Positions 19,887-29,270 of a DNA stretch of 32,509 nt are shown piece after piece. The DNA is from an uncultured Bacteroidales bacterium (GTDB lineage Bacteria > Bacteroidota > Bacteroidia > Bacteroidales > Bacteroidaceae): the NCBI GenBank assembly GCA_946060685.1, contig CAMGOT010000006.1, forward strand, positions 1-32,509, read 5' to 3'. Under the pieces are notes generated by a model that did not search any database, had not been told where the DNA came from, and saw only the letters and a program-made list of their open reading frames with translations. Positions within the stretch are counted from its first letter, which is position 1, and every line of letters begins with the position of its first letter. The translations under genes were made by a program, and so were the position numbers.

Positions 19887-20483
19887 TTAGCGCATGTCAA
19901 TCACGGTCACACCAGGGTGGTCTTTCGCATTATAGGAAAAATAGGCAGCAGGCTTCTGCCCGAGCGTCTTGAAATTCTTGATGGTAATGGCAGTCCAGTC
20001 CTTTCCCGTACGCAGTTTTACGATGGCAGGCTTGTAGGTCTGCTTGTTGATGTAGAGATACATCTCGCCGATGCTTTGCTTGCTGGATGAAGCCACAAGA
20101 TGCACCTCATAATTGCTGCCTACGGTCTTCATCGACATCTTATAGCCTTTCTTATAGAGATTGATGAAGTTGAGAGGATTCATGGAGGCGATTTCCTTGG
20201 CAGAAGGGTTGAAAACATTCACTTCGCCCGACCCTTTCACCATGCTCCATTCTGTCCGGCCATCAAACCATATATTGACCTCCGGACTACTCAAAGTGAA
20301 ACGGTTGCCTTGCGCCACCAATGTTCCCGCCGAAGCGCCTTGCTTAGCTTTTGCGGAGAAATCGACCTGCACGGCACCTTGCGTACAGCGTGCTGCGGTC
20401 TTGTCAAGCACGCTCTTGGCCGTCTGGCCGCTGATACCTAATGATATCAGGGCAAAAATCAGAAAGATGATACGTGATTTCAT
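19887..20483 (-). CDS. LolA-like outer-membrane lipoprotein carrier family protein
   Basis: Signal peptide MKSRIIFLIFALISLGISGQ; LolA-like beta-rich region (FTLSSPEVNIWFDGRTEWSM); located between ftsK and trxB. Confidence 0.75.
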   Translation of the reverse strand: MKSRIIFLIFALISLGISGQTAKSVLDKTAARCTQGAVQVDFSAKAKQGASAGTLVAQGNRFTLSSPEVNIWFDGRTEWSMVKGSGEVNVFNPSAKEIASMNPLNFINLYKKGYKMSMKTVGSNYEVHLVASSSKQSIGEMYLYINKQTYKPAIVKLRTGKDWTAITIKNFKTLGQKPAAYFSYNAKDHPGVTVIDMR

Positions 20484-20631
20484 TATTTTTCTTGGAAAGA
20501 GAATTGTGGAAGTGTGTGAGATTTTGACGAGAGGGAACACCTGTTTTTATTGTAGAGCATGGAAGGAGGGAAAGGACAGGGCGAAGTGGGGACTGAGAGT
20601 TGCAACCCACGTCGAAACTCCCCCATTCTTC

Positions 20632-23196
20632 TCATTCAAACCGCTTTCCGGCATCGCGCAGGTTTTGCAGGATCTGCGCCAGTTCCATTTCGCTTTGCAC
20701 CAGTACCTCTCGTGGCTTTGAACCATTTTGAGGCCCTACGATACCAGCCTCCTCCAGCTGGTCCATCAGCCGTCCGGCCCGATTGAATCCTACGCTGAAA
20801 GTACGCTGAATCTTCGATGTGCTGCCCGTCTGCGTATTGACCACGAAGCGTGCCACCTGCTCGAAAGTACTGGAACCATCGGTCGAGGCCATTCCCTCCA
20901 GACCCTCTCCACCGTCGTCGGCCACGAGAGGCAATTCAAACGGGCAGGGATATGCCTGCTGGCGTGCGATATATTCTGTGATGGCCTCAATCTCTGGGGT
21001 ATCGATAAAGGCACACTGCACACGCGTAATTTCGCTACCGGCCTGGAAGAGCATGTCGCCACGGCCTATCAGATTGTTGGCTCCCGAACGGTCGAGGATA
21101 GTCTGGCTCTCCACTCGCTGTGCCACTTTGAACGCCATACGCCCTGGGAAGTTAGCTTTGATTTTTCCCGTGATGATGGTGGCTCGCGGACTTTGTGTGG
21201 CGATAATCATGTGAATACCCACCGCACGTGCCAACTGGGCGATGCGGGCAATTGGAAGTTCCACCTCCTTGCCCGCCGTCATGATAAGGTCGCCAAACTC
21301 ATCGATGATGACCACGATATACGGCATGAAATGATGGCCTTTCTCAGGATTCAGGTGGCGATGGCAGAACTTTTCGTTGTATTCCTTAATATTGCGGCAA
21401 TGCGCTGTCTTGAGCAGGTTGTAGCGTTCGTCCATCTCCTGACAGAGTGATTTCAGCGTGTTCACCACCTTCTTCACATCTGTGATGACGGGCTCCTCGC
21501 TCCCCGGCACCTCTGCCAGAAAATGGTTGAGGAGCGGCGTATACATGGAGAACTCCACCTTCTTGGGGTCGATCATCACGAATTTCAATTCTGCCGGATG
21601 CTTTTTATAGAGCAGCGAGGCAATGATGGCGTTCAGTCCGACGCTCTTTCCCTGTCCTGTAGCACCAGCCACGAGCAGGTGGGGCATCTTGGCCAGATCC
21701 ACCATGAAAATCTCGTTTGTAATAGTCTTTCCCAAAGCGATGGGAAGCTCATATTTCGTGTCGTGGAATTTCTGCGTATTGATGACGCTTTCCATGGAGA
21801 CAATCTTGGGACGCTTGTTGGGCACCTCTATACCTATGGTTCCTTTTCCGGGAATGGGGGCAATGATGCGTATGCCCAAGGCGGAGAGGGACAGCGCAAT
21901 GTCGTCCTCAAGATTCCGGATACGGGCAATCCTCACGCCTTGCGCCGGCTTGATTTCATATAGCGTCACGGTAGGGCCTATCGTTGCCTTGATGGTCTCT
22001 ATCTCGACGCCGAAATTGCGGAGCACATTGATGATGCGGTCCTTGTTCTCGTTCTGCTCATACATATCGATTTCGCTGCCCGGCGACTCATGATGCGCCA
22101 GAAGGTCGATGGTCGGATATTGATAGCGTTCGAGATCCAGTTTGGGATCGTAGAGTCCGAGCGGCTCCCCGTCTGTTCCTGCCAGGGTTTTGGTGCCCGC
22201 CGCTTCCTCCTCCTGCACGCTATTGATGCCCAAGCTGATTTCGCTCTTTGCCTCGTCGTCGCCCGTCGTCGCCACTGGCGGTTCTACATCCGTCCCAGCC
22301 GCTGTGGCCGTATCTTCGTCAGCCGCTGTGGCGGTCGTCTCTTCTTCGCAGGCCTCACTATCCGCGGGCTCATCATCGACGGGGAAGGTAGCATCGGTCA
22401 GGTCGATCCGAATAGCGGCATCTTCGGAGTCGGCCTCCTCGGAGTCGGTATCCTCCAGTACTTCTGCATCCGAATCTTCATCGGCAGGAAACTCCTGTTC
22501 GTCCTCACCATCATTCTCTTCCTCCTCTTCCTCACGCTTTCCGAAGATGAGACTTCCTAGTTTATGGAATCCTTTGAAAATCCAGATAAACACGGAGATG
22601 AACCAATAGCCAATATAGAAGAGGGTGATACATCCGAGGATAAAGAATACCACGGTGGCACCCACAAAACTCTCCATCCGCCCCACCAGGTCCTTCCCGT
22701 GCATGCCTCCGAGTTCAAAACTGAAGAGGTCGGTCACCTCTATGGGCAGGAGATTTACACTGATGAACGCCAGGTCGACCGACAAGAGTACCATGATGAT
22801 GGTGCTATGCACAAACACTTTCCAGATGCGAATGGGGCATGAGGATCCTATCATCATCTTCATCACCACACACATCAGGAAGAAGGGTATCATGAGTGCC
22901 CCGATGCCAAACAGCTTGTTCATCAGAAAAAAGGCACAGTAGGCTCCTGCCAGGCCAGCTTTGTTGTGTGCGGGGAATGTAGTCCTTGCTATAACCTGCG
23001 ACTGGTCGGCCGCCCCCGTAAAGATATTGCTGATAAGGGCTACGCAGAGGAAGAGCGTGATGAGGAGCAAGACTCCTGCCACGGCAATACGCACAATGTC
23101 GCGACGGGCATCAACGCCTGCCACACTCTTCAGTTCTTCCTTCAACTGTTCTTTCGTCTTGGATTTTGTCTTCTTTTTCCTTGTTTGGGTAGACAT
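20632..23196 (-). CDS. ftsK: FtsK/SpoIIIE family DNA translocase
   Basis: N-terminal 4-TM region, acidic linker, PHLLVAGATGQGKSVGLNAI Walker A, YIVVIIDEFGDLIMTAG, C-terminal gamma winged-helix domain. Confidence 0.95.
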   Translation of the reverse strand: MSTQTRKKKTKSKTKEQLKEELKSVAGVDARRDIVRIAVAGVLLLITLFLCVALISNIFTGAADQSQVIARTTFPAHNKAGLAGAYCAFFLMNKLFGIGALMIPFFLMCVVMKMMIGSSCPIRIWKVFVHSTIIMVLLSVDLAFISVNLLPIEVTDLFSFELGGMHGKDLVGRMESFVGATVVFFILGCITLFYIGYWFISVFIWIFKGFHKLGSLIFGKREEEEEENDGEDEQEFPADEDSDAEVLEDTDSEEADSEDAAIRIDLTDATFPVDDEPADSEACEEETTATAADEDTATAAGTDVEPPVATTGDDEAKSEISLGINSVQEEEAAGTKTLAGTDGEPLGLYDPKLDLERYQYPTIDLLAHHESPGSEIDMYEQNENKDRIINVLRNFGVEIETIKATIGPTVTLYEIKPAQGVRIARIRNLEDDIALSLSALGIRIIAPIPGKGTIGIEVPNKRPKIVSMESVINTQKFHDTKYELPIALGKTITNEIFMVDLAKMPHLLVAGATGQGKSVGLNAIIASLLYKKHPAELKFVMIDPKKVEFSMYTPLLNHFLAEVPGSEEPVITDVKKVVNTLKSLCQEMDERYNLLKTAHCRNIKEYNEKFCHRHLNPEKGHHFMPYIVVIIDEFGDLIMTAGKEVELPIARIAQLARAVGIHMIIATQSPRATIITGKIKANFPGRMAFKVAQRVESQTILDRSGANNLIGRGDMLFQAGSEITRVQCAFIDTPEIEAITEYIARQQAYPCPFELPLVADDGGEGLEGMASTDGSSTFEQVARFVVNTQTGSTSKIQRTFSVGFNRAGRLMDQLEEAGIVGPQNGSKPREVLVQSEMELAQILQNLRDAGKRFE

Positions 23197-23446
23197 GTGG
23201 ATATATATAATATATATATGTAGGGGTGCGCTATAAAAATGAGTGAAGGTGAGGGCAACAACTCCTACTGCAAAAAAGCAATTTATATTGAAATCAAGGG
23301 GTGTCGGCTTGCTCTCTCACGACTCGGGGCAGTCAGCATTCCAGACGTGCTGCATGAAGAGACGATGGGAATACAGGCAACCGCAGGATTCCACTCCCTA
23401 TCCTTTATTGCGATTATTCCTGTCCACGACCGTTCCGATGCCTCGA

Positions 23447-24763
23447 TTATTCTAGAGGCTTCACCTGATAGTCGATGACCGTTTGCAGGGCGTGCTCGCA
23501 TACTTTGCAGAACGCTTCCACCTCATTGGTCTTCATGCGGCAGTCGCGGAAAGCACGATATACGCCTTTCGACTGGTAGCCGCCACCCTCATACACACCA
23601 ATATGCTCCATATCCGAGGGGGCTATGCCATCGGTCGGAGTTGGAACAGGTGTACCCTCCGGCAGCATGGATGCCCATTTATCGTCGAAGCGGACCAGCG
23701 TTGTGATGTTCTGCTCCCAAGGCTCTATGCCAGGAAAATAGAATTCTTCATATTGGTCGTCATAATAATATTCGTCAGCAAGTCCGCCGAAACTATGGCC
23801 GAACTCGTGTACGGTAACGGGCAGGAACATGCTGTTGTGTGCTGCCGTGAGGGTATAGCTGTTGTAGATGCCTCCGCCACCATAATTGTCGGTATTGGCC
23901 AGGATGACGATATGTTCATACGGTAGGCCGGCCAGCACATCGTTCAGCAGCTTCAGCCTCAGGGTGGTCAGATAACGCGCGCTATAAAAAGTGTCGAACG
24001 AGGAGGACAAAGCCGTCTCTTTCCATTCCTTCTTTCCCGGAATGCTCACCCCACTCTCCCGGCTTTCGGGTGCCACCGCCGTAAAGTTCAAATGCCGGCG
24101 ATTGCTGGCAAACGGCTCGTATTTCAGAATCTCATCGCATGCCTTCTGCGCATCAGCATAGAAGGTCTCCATCTCCTCGGCAGTATAGCCTTCCGCCACG
24201 ACCACCACATCTATACACTCCTTGCTGTCGCCACCCCGGTGCAGGGAACGGTGGGGCGAGGGATGACTGGCAGAGACTGGGCGAATCAGAATATCGTCGA
24301 CCTTCACGAGATGGCTGAAAGTGGCCGCCTCGCGACTGCGTGTGTCATAGAGCGTCACCTCCACCAGGGCATCGCGCCGGGGCATAGGAAGCTGGAACAC
24401 GTTCTCGAACGATTTCGTCAGCCTCACGGCCTCCTCTGTGGTCAGCCATTCCTGGAAGAGCGTACTGAAGGATGTTCTGTAGATTACGCTACGGCTCTCG
24501 GCATCCCTCATCGTGATGGTACCGTTGCCACGGAGCACGAGGGTGTCGAGATTGTGGCGTCTTCCGTACCATCCCTCGGAACTTCGCAACTCATCAAGGG
24601 CAATGACCTGCTGCCGGGCATTTCCCGAAAAAATGTAGTCCACGCGCAAAGTGGAGTCCTGGAACCAAGTGGAGAAGTCCATCGGATGTTGCCTGCCGGA
24701 AGCGAAACCTTGCAGGCTCCACATCGCTATGGCGAAGAAAAGGAAAGAAAAGTATTTTTTCAT
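23447..24763 (-). CDS. M64 family (IgA peptidase-like) metallopeptidase, secreted
   Basis: VTVHEFGHSFGGLADEYYY zinc motif, CIDVVVVAEGYTAEEM, signal peptide MKKYFSFLFFAIAMWSLQGFA. Confidence 0.87.
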   Translation of the reverse strand: MKKYFSFLFFAIAMWSLQGFASGRQHPMDFSTWFQDSTLRVDYIFSGNARQQVIALDELRSSEGWYGRRHNLDTLVLRGNGTITMRDAESRSVIYRTSFSTLFQEWLTTEEAVRLTKSFENVFQLPMPRRDALVEVTLYDTRSREAATFSHLVKVDDILIRPVSASHPSPHRSLHRGGDSKECIDVVVVAEGYTAEEMETFYADAQKACDEILKYEPFASNRRHLNFTAVAPESRESGVSIPGKKEWKETALSSSFDTFYSARYLTTLRLKLLNDVLAGLPYEHIVILANTDNYGGGGIYNSYTLTAAHNSMFLPVTVHEFGHSFGGLADEYYYDDQYEEFYFPGIEPWEQNITTLVRFDDKWASMLPEGTPVPTPTDGIAPSDMEHIGVYEGGGYQSKGVYRAFRDCRMKTNEVEAFCKVCEHALQTVIDYQVKPLE

Positions 24764-24881
24764 GTGGTAAATTCGCAATTTGCAATGTCTTAATAGATGT
24801 TTTGTACGACCAAGAGTCGTAATCCAGTCCGCGAAGTTACGTTTTTTTTCCCATTTGCCATAAATTTGCCGAAAGAATTTG

Positions 24882-24889
24882 TAATTTTG
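24882..24889 (+). promoter_or_regulatory. candidate -7 box TAATTTTG upstream of the BadF-type kinase
   Basis: Match to TAnnTTTG about 100 nt upstream of the predicted ATG. Confidence 0.4.
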
Positions 24890-24990
24890 CAAGGTTTTTC
24901 TTCCCAACCTTGACTATTTGGGGCGATAACTCCACATTCTTTTGAATGTACTTTTCCTCATTCTCCTGCTTTTTCACCTCTTTCAAGAAT

Positions 24991-25869
24991 ATGCTTCTCC
25001 TATTAGCCGATAGCGGTTCTACAAAGACGGAATGGGCCTTAGCCGACACTTCCGCCCCTGCCACTCCCCTTCCGGCCCGTTTCCTCACCTCTGGGCTGAA
25101 TCCCTGTCTGATGTCCGATGCTGATATCTCCAGCATCCTGACATCGGAAGTGGTGCCCCAGTTGCAGGGCCACGACATCCATGGACTACGATTCTATGGT
25201 GCCGGTTGCCGCCCCGACCAAATCCCTCGCATGAAGCATCTGCTGGGTGCTGCCCTTGGCATTTCCTCTGTCGATGTCTGGAGCGATCTGCTGGGTGCTG
25301 CCCATGCCCTCTGCCGACACTCTTCCGGCATTGTCGCCATTCTCGGCACGGGAAGCGGCAGTGCGCTCTACGACGGCCAGACCTTCGTGGACCAGACGCC
25401 CAGCCTGGGCTATGTGCTGGGCGATGAAGGAAGTGGGGCCGTTCTGGGACGCGAACTGCTATCGGACGTTTTCAAGCAGCAGTTGCCACAGCATATCCTT
25501 GCGGCCTTTCATGCGGAATATGGCCTGTCGGTGGGCGAAGTCATCGAGCAGGTGTACCGCCTACCGGCCCCCAACCGCTATCTGGCCCACTTCGCCCATT
25601 TCCTCTCCCGGCATCGTGAGGATGCTGCCATCCGTGAGTTTCTCATCCGCCATTTCCGTCTGTTTTTCTCGCGCAACGTGAAGAATTATGGCCAGCCGGC
25701 ACTTCCCGTGCATTTCGTGGGCAGCATAGCGGCTGTATTCGAGGAGGAAGTGCGTGCCAGCGCAGTCCTTGAGGGCTTCAGCGTGGGAACGATTCTCCGT
25801 ACCCCCCTCGACGGCCTCATCGACTTTTACAGGACTTCACAAGGACAACCTAGAGGCGTAACACGCTGA
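24991..25869 (+). CDS. BadF/BadG/BcrA/BcrD-type ATPase, N-acetylglucosamine kinase-like
   Basis: LLLADSGSTKTEWAL phosphate-binding motif, GIVAILGTGSGSALYDG, LGDEGSGAVLGRELL. Confidence 0.87.
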   Translation: MLLLLADSGSTKTEWALADTSAPATPLPARFLTSGLNPCLMSDADISSILTSEVVPQLQGHDIHGLRFYGAGCRPDQIPRMKHLLGAALGISSVDVWSDLLGAAHALCRHSSGIVAILGTGSGSALYDGQTFVDQTPSLGYVLGDEGSGAVLGRELLSDVFKQQLPQHILAAFHAEYGLSVGEVIEQVYRLPAPNRYLAHFAHFLSRHREDAAIREFLIRHFRLFFSRNVKNYGQPALPVHFVGSIAAVFEEEVRASAVLEGFSVGTILRTPLDGLIDFYRTSQGQPRGVTR

Positions 25870-25961
25870 AACAGATAGACATGACACGCTGAAGAAAAAA
25901 GAGGTGTAGCCAAATATTCATGACGACAACTTGACCAACAAACATCGTAAACCAAACCACA

Positions 25962-27134
25962 ATGCAAAAACAAACTGAAGCCATCCATACCCGCTATCAG
26001 CAACGGGACGCCTATGGAGCATTAAGTATGCCGGTGTACCATTGTGCCGCATACGAGTTTGACAACGTCCACGATATGGTAGAATCCTTCTGTGGACGCT
26101 CTGATATGCCCGACTATTCACGCGTGACGAACCCCACCGTCACTTACTTCGAGCGCAAGGTGAAGGCGCTGACGGGTGCCACGGATGTTGTGGCATTCAG
26201 TTCCGGCATGGCAGCCATCTCCAATGCCCTCCTCTGCGTGGCCGGCCAGGGCAAGAATATCCTGACCTCGCGCCATCTCTTCGGCAACACCTTCGCCCTC
26301 ATCAGCCGGAGCCTTGCGCGCTTTGGCGTGGAGGCACGATGCTGCGATCTCACCAATCTTCAGGAAGTGGAAAGCCTGCTGGACACGAACACCTGCTGCC
26401 TGTTTATGGAAATCATGACCAATCCTCAGATGGAGGTGGCCGACATCCCTGCTCTGGCGGCTCTGGCCCACGCCCGGCATATTCCCCTCATAGCCGACAC
26501 CACGATGATTCCCTTCACGGAATTCAGCGCGAAGGCTCTGGGTGTGGACGTGGAAGTGGTGAGCAGCACGAAATATCTCTCTGGAGGTGCCACTTCCATC
26601 GGAGGCCTCGTCGTCGATTATGGATGGAGCGAAACTTTCACGCGGAATATGCGTCAGGAGATGCTGATGAATTTCGGTGCCTACATGACTCCCCACGTGG
26701 CCTACATGCAGACTTTAGGCCTGGAGACTCTTCATGCCCGCTATGCCGTTCAGGCCGCCGGGGCTCTCCAACTGGCCACAGCCCTGCAGGAAGTTCCGGG
26801 AATTGTCGGCGTGCGCTATCCGGGCTTGCCCACCGACCCTTACCACGACATCTTCACGCGGCAGTTTGGCCAGCGTGGCGGAGCGATGATCACCATCGAC
26901 CTTGCCAGCCGCGAGGCCTGCTTCTCCTTCATCAATCGTCTGCAACTCATCAAGCGTGCCACCAATCTTTTCGACAACCGCACCCTTGCCATCCATCCTG
27001 CCAGCACCATCTTCGGACCGTTCACCGACGAGCAACGCCGGGAAATGGATGTCTTCGACACCACCATCCGCCTCTCCATAGGCCTGGAAGCCGTGGACGA
27101 CCTTTTGGCCGACATCCGTCATGCACTTTCCTGA
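25962..27134 (+). CDS. trans-sulfuration family PLP-dependent enzyme (Cys/Met metabolism)
   Basis: YSRVTNPTVTYFERKVKALTGA, AFSSGMAAISNALL, SSTKYLSGGATSIGGLVVD PLP-lysine region. Confidence 0.9.
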   Translation: MQKQTEAIHTRYQQRDAYGALSMPVYHCAAYEFDNVHDMVESFCGRSDMPDYSRVTNPTVTYFERKVKALTGATDVVAFSSGMAAISNALLCVAGQGKNILTSRHLFGNTFALISRSLARFGVEARCCDLTNLQEVESLLDTNTCCLFMEIMTNPQMEVADIPALAALAHARHIPLIADTTMIPFTEFSAKALGVDVEVVSSTKYLSGGATSIGGLVVDYGWSETFTRNMRQEMLMNFGAYMTPHVAYMQTLGLETLHARYAVQAAGALQLATALQEVPGIVGVRYPGLPTDPYHDIFTRQFGQRGGAMITIDLASREACFSFINRLQLIKRATNLFDNRTLAIHPASTIFGPFTDEQRREMDVFDTTIRLSIGLEAVDDLLADIRHALS

Positions 27135-27178
27135 CCTCTCCCCCCCAACCCTAACAGTTCCCACCGACACACACACCT

Positions 27179-28345
27179 ATGACCTACGATTTTGACCAAA
27201 TCATCGACCGCTCCGGCACGGGCGCGCTGAAGCTGGAAGTGCTTCAGGAGCGTTACGGCGATGCCAACCTGCTGCCCTTGTGGGTGGCCGATATGGATTT
27301 TGCTACTCCTCCCTTCATCACCGATGCCCTCCGCCAACGCCTGGAGCATTCCCTCTTCGGCTATACCGTAGAGCCCTGCGACTATTGGCCTGCCGTCATC
27401 GACTGGATTGACCGCCATCATGGCTGGCGGCCGGAACGGGAATGGCTGACGTATATCCCCGGCATCGTCAAGGGTATCGGCATGGCCATCAACGTCTTTG
27501 TCAAGCCCGATGAGAAAGTCATCATCCAGCCTCCTGTCTACCATCCCTTCCGCCTTACACCGCAGGGCAACCATCGCGAGGTGGTCTACAATCCCTTGCG
27601 TGAGGCAAACGGCACCTACGAGATGGATTTCGACCATCTGGAGCAGGTGGCGGATGAAAAGTGCCGCATGCTGATCCTCTCCAATCCCCACAACCCCGCA
27701 GGAGTGGTATGGGACCGCCCCACGCTGGAACGTCTGGCCGACTTCTGCCATCGCCGGGGCATCATCGTCATCAGCGATGAAATCCATTGCGATATGGCCT
27801 TGTGGGACAACCGCCATCTTCCATTTGCCTCCGTCTCCGATGCCGCCCGCGCCTGCAGCATCACCTTCGGTGCCCCCTCGAAGACGTTCAACATAGCCGG
27901 CATCGTCAGTTCATATGCCATAGTGCCCGATGCCGGCCTGCGCTCCACCTTCTTTTCGTGGCTGCTTGCCAACGAGTTCAACGAGCCCACCATCTTTGCC
28001 CCCATCGCCACCATTGCCGCCTTCCGCGAGGGAGAGGAATGGAGACAGCAGATGCTGCGCTATGTAGAAGGGAACTATGAGTTTCTGCGCTCCTTCTGCG
28101 AACGCGCGATGCCGCAAGTGAAGCCTTGGCGTCCGCAGGCCTCCTTCCTCGTATGGCTCGACTGCCGCGAACTGGGACTCGACCACGACGAACTGGTTGG
28201 CCTTTTCGTCGGAAAGGCTCATCTTGCACTGAACGACGGGGAGATGTTCGGCCAGGGTGGCGAGGGCTTTATGCGCATGAATATCGCCACCCCACGTGCG
28301 GTGTTGCAGCAGGCCCTGCAGCAGCTGCAGAAGGCCATGGTCTGA
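27179..28345 (+). CDS. MalY/PatB family aminotransferase / cystathionine beta-lyase
   Basis: LPLWVADMDFATPPFITDAL, ILSNPHNPAGVVW, ISDEIHCDMAL, FGAPSKTFNIAG. Confidence 0.92.
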   Translation: MTYDFDQIIDRSGTGALKLEVLQERYGDANLLPLWVADMDFATPPFITDALRQRLEHSLFGYTVEPCDYWPAVIDWIDRHHGWRPEREWLTYIPGIVKGIGMAINVFVKPDEKVIIQPPVYHPFRLTPQGNHREVVYNPLREANGTYEMDFDHLEQVADEKCRMLILSNPHNPAGVVWDRPTLERLADFCHRRGIIVISDEIHCDMALWDNRHLPFASVSDAARACSITFGAPSKTFNIAGIVSSYAIVPDAGLRSTFFSWLLANEFNEPTIFAPIATIAAFREGEEWRQQMLRYVEGNYEFLRSFCERAMPQVKPWRPQASFLVWLDCRELGLDHDELVGLFVGKAHLALNDGEMFGQGGEGFMRMNIATPRAVLQQALQQLQKAMV

Positions 28346-28397
28346 TGGAAATGCCGGGAATTTCCCGACTGTCAGACCAACCCCACAACCCCACCTC

Positions 28398-28443
28398 ATA
28401 ACAGAGGGCGGATGCTGGTTCAGCAGCATCCGCCCTCTGTTAT
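28398..28443. terminator. strong bidirectional terminator hairpin between the convergent malY-like and rubrerythrin genes
   Basis: ATAACAGAGGGCGGATGCTG (28398-28417), 6-nt loop, CAGCATCCGCCCTCTGTTAT (28424-28443): 20-bp perfect stem. Confidence 0.9.
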
Positions 28444-28455
28444 ATCATGCTGACA

Positions 28456-28995
28456 TCAATAGTTCTCGGCATGGATTTCGAAGTATGCTCTGGCGTGTGC
28501 GCAGGTGGGGCAAATCTCGGGAGCCTCCGTGCCCACCACGATGTGTCCGCAGTTGCGGCATTCCCACACCTTCACCTCGCTCTTGGCAAACACCTCAGCC
28601 ATCTTCACGTTGTTCAGCAGGGCGCGATAACGCTCCTCGTGATGACGCTCCACGGCAGCCACAAGGCGGAATTTCTCGGCGAGCTCATGGAAACCTTCCT
28701 CATCGGCAGTCTTGGCAAAGCCATCATACATGTCTGTCCACTCGTAGTTCTCGCCTTCAGCGGCAGCCTGCAGATTCTCTGCGGTGTCGCCAATGCCGTT
28801 CAGTTCCTTGAACCACATCTTGGCATGTTCCTTCTCGTTGTCGGCAGTCTTGAGGAAGAGAGCGGCAATCTGCTCAAAGCCTTCTTTCTTGGCCTTGGAG
28901 GCAAAATAGGTATATTTGTTACGTGCCTGTGATTCTCCAGCAAAAGCTGCTTCAAGATTTTTCTCGGTCTGCGTACCGGCATACTTGGTTTTCAT
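28456..28995 (-). CDS. rbr: rubrerythrin
   Basis: [40 protein letters not shown]-terminal rubredoxin-like [31 protein letters not shown]. Confidence 0.95.
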   Translation of the reverse strand: MKTKYAGTQTEKNLEAAFAGESQARNKYTYFASKAKKEGFEQIAALFLKTADNEKEHAKMWFKELNGIGDTAENLQAAAEGENYEWTDMYDGFAKTADEEGFHELAEKFRLVAAVERHHEERYRALLNNVKMAEVFAKSEVKVWECRNCGHIVVGTEAPEICPTCAHARAYFEIHAENY

Positions 28996-29129
28996 AATGT
29001 GTTTTGTTGTTTTGGGGTTGTTTGTTTTGGGATTTTTGGATTTCATCCGACCTTTTCTCGCCATGGCAGAACTCTATCATGTTTGGCTCTGCTCATCGGG
29101 CTTCACGAAAAGAGCCGTTTTACGGTGTG

Positions 29130-29160
29130 CAAATTTAGTCTAAGATTTCAAAACGTGCAA
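29130..29160 (-). promoter_or_regulatory. candidate Bacteroidetes promoter for rubrerythrin
   Basis: On - strand: TTGC at 29160-29157 and TAAATTTG at 29137-29130, with spacing of about 20 nt. Confidence 0.5.
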
Positions 29161-29270
29161 GTCCATCCCGCTTTTTTTCATATAATCTTGTCATAGTTGT
29201 CCCCCACAACGGGTGTAAACTGTCATTTGCACGGCTATAGCACGCCCCTTTTCTGCTGATTGTCCACCGG

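Noticed and set aside
22190-22609. Serine-rich plus-strand ORF (139 aa)
   Set aside because: It is the antisense of the acidic Asp/Glu-rich linker of FtsK; low-complexity mirror frame.
25962-28345. Trans-sulfuration enzyme plus MalY-type lyase as a novel sulfur pathway
   Set aside because: Both are well-known families and adjacent sulfur amino-acid enzymes are ordinary; no riboswitch or new partner seen.
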